From Euzebyales bacterium (GTDB lineage Bacteria; Actinomycetota; Nitriliruptoria; Euzebyales; Egibacteraceae), in the NCBI GenBank assembly GCA_013695145.1, contig JACDBB010000187.1:1-32796 (forward strand): a stretch of DNA of 32,796 bases, read 5' to 3'. Both the position numbers and the translations under genes were made by a program. Of this stretch, positions 30,942 to 32,796 are shown one piece after another. How positions within the stretch are numbered: position 1 is the first letter of the stretch; each line of letters begins with the position of its first letter. The notes below the pieces were generated by a model. It did no database searches. It was not told where the DNA came from and saw only the letters and a list, made by a program, of their open reading frames with translations.

Positions 30942-32608
30942 CCTCGGGCCCGGTGGTCGGCCGGGCGACCGCGCGGACGCGGGCACGGCGTCTCGCACTG
31001 GCTCTCGGCGGCGGGCTCGCGCTGTACGCTGCGCATCCGCCGCTTGAGCTCGGCTGGCTCGGCCTCGTCGCGGTCGCGCCGCTGGCCGCGCTCGCCAGGG
31101 ACGTGGGCCGCGGCCCACGACCGCTGCGCACGGGCTTCGGGTGGGGACTCCTGGCGGGGCTGGCGTTCTTCGGACCGCTCGTGGAGTGGATCCGCTTCAT
31201 CGGTGAGTGGGTCGCCTGGCCGCTGCTGGCCACTTCGCAGGCCCTGGCGGTGGGGGCGTTCGTCGCCGGGCTGGCGTGGTGGGGGGAGCGCGGCGAGGCG
31301 ACCGATCGGCGCGGCCGCCTCGTCTCGGGCTGGTGGAGGCCCGCCATGGTGACCGCCTGGTGGGTGGCCCTGGAGCTGATGCGCTCGCACGCGCCTCTCG
31401 GCGGCTTCCCGTGGGGGGTCCTGGGCTACACGCAGGCCGACGGCGGACCGGTGCTGCAGGTGGCACGCACCCTCGGGGTGCTCGGGGTGAGCGCGTGGTG
31501 CGCGGCGATCGGCTCGTGCGTGGAGGAGGCGGTGCACCGGGCGCGGACCGCTCTGGTTGGCGGGATCCCAGCCGAGGGCTCAGGGCGTGCGCAGATGGTG
31601 TTCGACGCCGGGGGGGTCCCCCTCGGAGCGGTGCTGGTGCTGCTGGTGACGGCGGTGCTGGTCGGAGGCGATCCGCCCGAGCCCACCGGGCAGGTGGTGG
31701 ACGTCGGCGCGGTGCAGGGCTTCGACGGCGTCGTCAGCCCTGCGCCGGGGTCCAACCGCGCCCTGTCGACCGCCGATGGGATGCTGGAGACCACGGCGAG
31801 GATGGTGGCCGAAGGCGGTGTGCCCGACGTGACCGTCTGGCCAGAGAGTGCCATCGATGCCGACACGGACCGCGTGCCGGAGCTGGCGCAGACCCTGCGT
31901 GCGGGGTTGGCGCTCCTGGACGGCGGGCCGCTGCTGGCCGGGATGGTCGCCGACGGGCCACGGCCCGGGACCTCCTACAACCAGCTGACGCGGTTCTCGG
32001 GCGACGACCTGGAGCGGGAGGCCACCTACGTGAAGCGTCGCCCGGTGCCGTTCGGCGAGTACGTGCCGTACCGGCGCTACCTCGACTGGTTCCCGCCGCT
32101 GCGACGGACGCCGGTCGACCGGCTGGCGGGCGACGAGGCGGTGGCGATGGCCGCCGGCCCCGCCCGGTTCGGCGCGCTGATCTGCTACGACATCGCCTAC
32201 CGGAGCATGGTCCGCGACGCGGTGGCCGCTGGCGCCGACGTGCTGCTGGTCGTGACCAACAACTCCAGCTACGGCGTCACCGCGATGAGCGACCAGCACA
32301 TCGCGTTCAGCCGGCTCCGCGCGGTGGAGACGGGACGCCACGTGCTCCACGCGGCGCTCACCGGGGTGTCCGCTGTGATAGACCCCGAAGGCCGAGTCAC
32401 CCAGCGGACTGGGCACTTCCAGCAGTCCGTGGTCCGTGTCGAGCTGCCGCTGGTGGAGGACACGACGCCCGCGCAGGCGTTGGGCGGGCTGGTGGGCTGG
32501 CTGGCGGTTGCCCTGGCGGCGGCCGGCGCGCTGACCCGGCTCATGGGCGAGCGCGGCGTCGGTCGGGGCCCGGCCGCTCGGATGGCATGGGGCAGGGGTG
32601 CGGGCTAG
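30938..32608 (+). CDS. lnt: Apolipoprotein N-acyltransferase Lnt
   Basis: Membrane enzyme adding the third acyl chain to the N-terminal cysteine of lipoproteins. N-terminal membrane helices (about residues 10-250) include the PLGGFPWGVLGYTQ segment; the periplasmic nitrilase-like domain has the Glu-Lys-Cys triad: Glu303 (VWPESAID), Lys366 (YVKRRPVPFGEYVPYR) and Cys416 (ALICYDIAYR), then TNNSSYGVTAMSDQH. A last helix lies near the C-terminus. 556 residues, normal for the family. GTG at 30938 overlaps the previous stop (GTGA). Confidence 0.95.
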   Translation: MTSGPVVGRATARTRARRLALALGGGLALYAAHPPLELGWLGLVAVAPLAALARDVGRGPRPLRTGFGWGLLAGLAFFGPLVEWIRFIGEWVAWPLLATSQALAVGAFVAGLAWWGERGEATDRRGRLVSGWWRPAMVTAWWVALELMRSHAPLGGFPWGVLGYTQADGGPVLQVARTLGVLGVSAWCAAIGSCVEEAVHRARTALVGGIPAEGSGRAQMVFDAGGVPLGAVLVLLVTAVLVGGDPPEPTGQVVDVGAVQGFDGVVSPAPGSNRALSTADGMLETTARMVAEGGVPDVTVWPESAIDADTDRVPELAQTLRAGLALLDGGPLLAGMVADGPRPGTSYNQLTRFSGDDLEREATYVKRRPVPFGEYVPYRRYLDWFPPLRRTPVDRLAGDEAVAMAAGPARFGALICYDIAYRSMVRDAVAAGADVLLVVTNNSSYGVTAMSDQHIAFSRLRAVETGRHVLHAALTGVSAVIDPEGRVTQRTGHFQQSVVRVELPLVEDTTPAQALGGLVGWLAVALAAAGALTRLMGERGVGRGPAARMAWGRGAG

Positions 32609-32637
32609 GCTCCACCGAGCCGCACGCCAGGCGGCGC

Positions 32638-32713
32638 GCTCCCGTCATCTAGCGGCCCAGGATACCGGCCTTTCAAGCCGGCGGCGCGGGTTCGAATCCC
32701 GTCGGGAGCACCA
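32638..32713 (+). tRNA. tRNA-Glu (UUC)
   Basis: Acceptor stem GCTCCCG/CGGGAGC, anticodon stem CCGGC/GCCGG with loop CTTTCAA (anticodon TTC at 32672-32674), T-arm GCGGG-TTCGAAT-CCCGT, discriminator A at 32710 and an encoded CCA (32711-32713). Reads GAA/GAG codons. A TAGGCT box at 32606-32611 overlaps the lnt stop region and may be its -10. Confidence 0.96.
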
Positions 32714-32796
32714 CAAAAGCGCAGCTCAACGCCCTGTTGTGCTGGACCGCAGCGTCAGCGTGAGAGCGCGTGGGACACATGGGGACACACCAGGTG

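Overview
The window is very GC-rich, with small tightly packed genes, many GTG and TTG starts and strong G/C preference at third codon positions. It carries a complete Pup-proteasome locus. Gene content and order follow the actinobacterial block known from Mycobacterium: trmI, proteasomal ATPase, dop-pup-prcB-prcA, pafA, pafB-pafC, tatA-tatC-helY and a pepE-like peptidase, with lnt further on. The intruding genes differ from mycobacteria, above all a subtilisin with cell-wall-binding repeats type 2. A deep-branching actinobacterium (Nitriliruptoria/Egibacter/Euzebya-like) is my inference; no species is claimed.

Layout. (1) 100-5265: tRNA m1A58 methyltransferase, a secreted S8 protease, and the proteasomal AAA ATPase (Arc/Mpa), which ends in Gln-Tyr-Leu for docking to the 20S core. 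(2) 5287-7798, minus strand: a three-gene ABC-2 exporter, divergent from dop. (3) 7861-12699: dop, pup (C-terminal Glu), prcB, prcA and pafA, that is depupylase, tag, protease core and ligase. (4) 12721-15165, minus: a bifunctional class A penicillin-binding protein with a PASTA domain, lying between pafA and pafB-pafC. (5) 15293-22196: pafB-pafC, a zinc-ribbon protein, a small membrane protein, tatA, tatC and a Ski2-like helicase (HelY). (6) 22474-29874: lipid kinase, M24 peptidase, acyl-CoA dehydrogenase, small membrane protein, a zinc-ribbon/RNase H fusion and two tandem YtcJ-like amidohydrolases, most joined by ATGA/GTGA overlaps. (7) 29875-30518: a gene-free stretch with a good promoter, several hairpins and a strong terminator-like stem, a candidate non-coding RNA. 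(8) 30519-32608: an acidic DUF4193-type zinc protein coupled to apolipoprotein N-acyltransferase, then tRNA-Glu(UUC).

The part least explained by known families is a mosaic palindromic repeat. Its common head (CATG followed by a 9-bp hairpin) occurs at the pafC stop codon, in the tatA leader, in the helY-lipid kinase gap (two tandem units on the minus strand) and, as a head only, in the leader of the proteasomal ATPase. The units look modular and one is bordered by a 10-bp direct repeat. Other points worth a second look are the candidate RNA at about 30050-30350, the natural Glu-ended Pup, likely leaderless divergent promoters between dop and the exporter, and the zinc-ribbon/RNase H fusion. 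I saw no CRISPR array, insertion sequence or rRNA.
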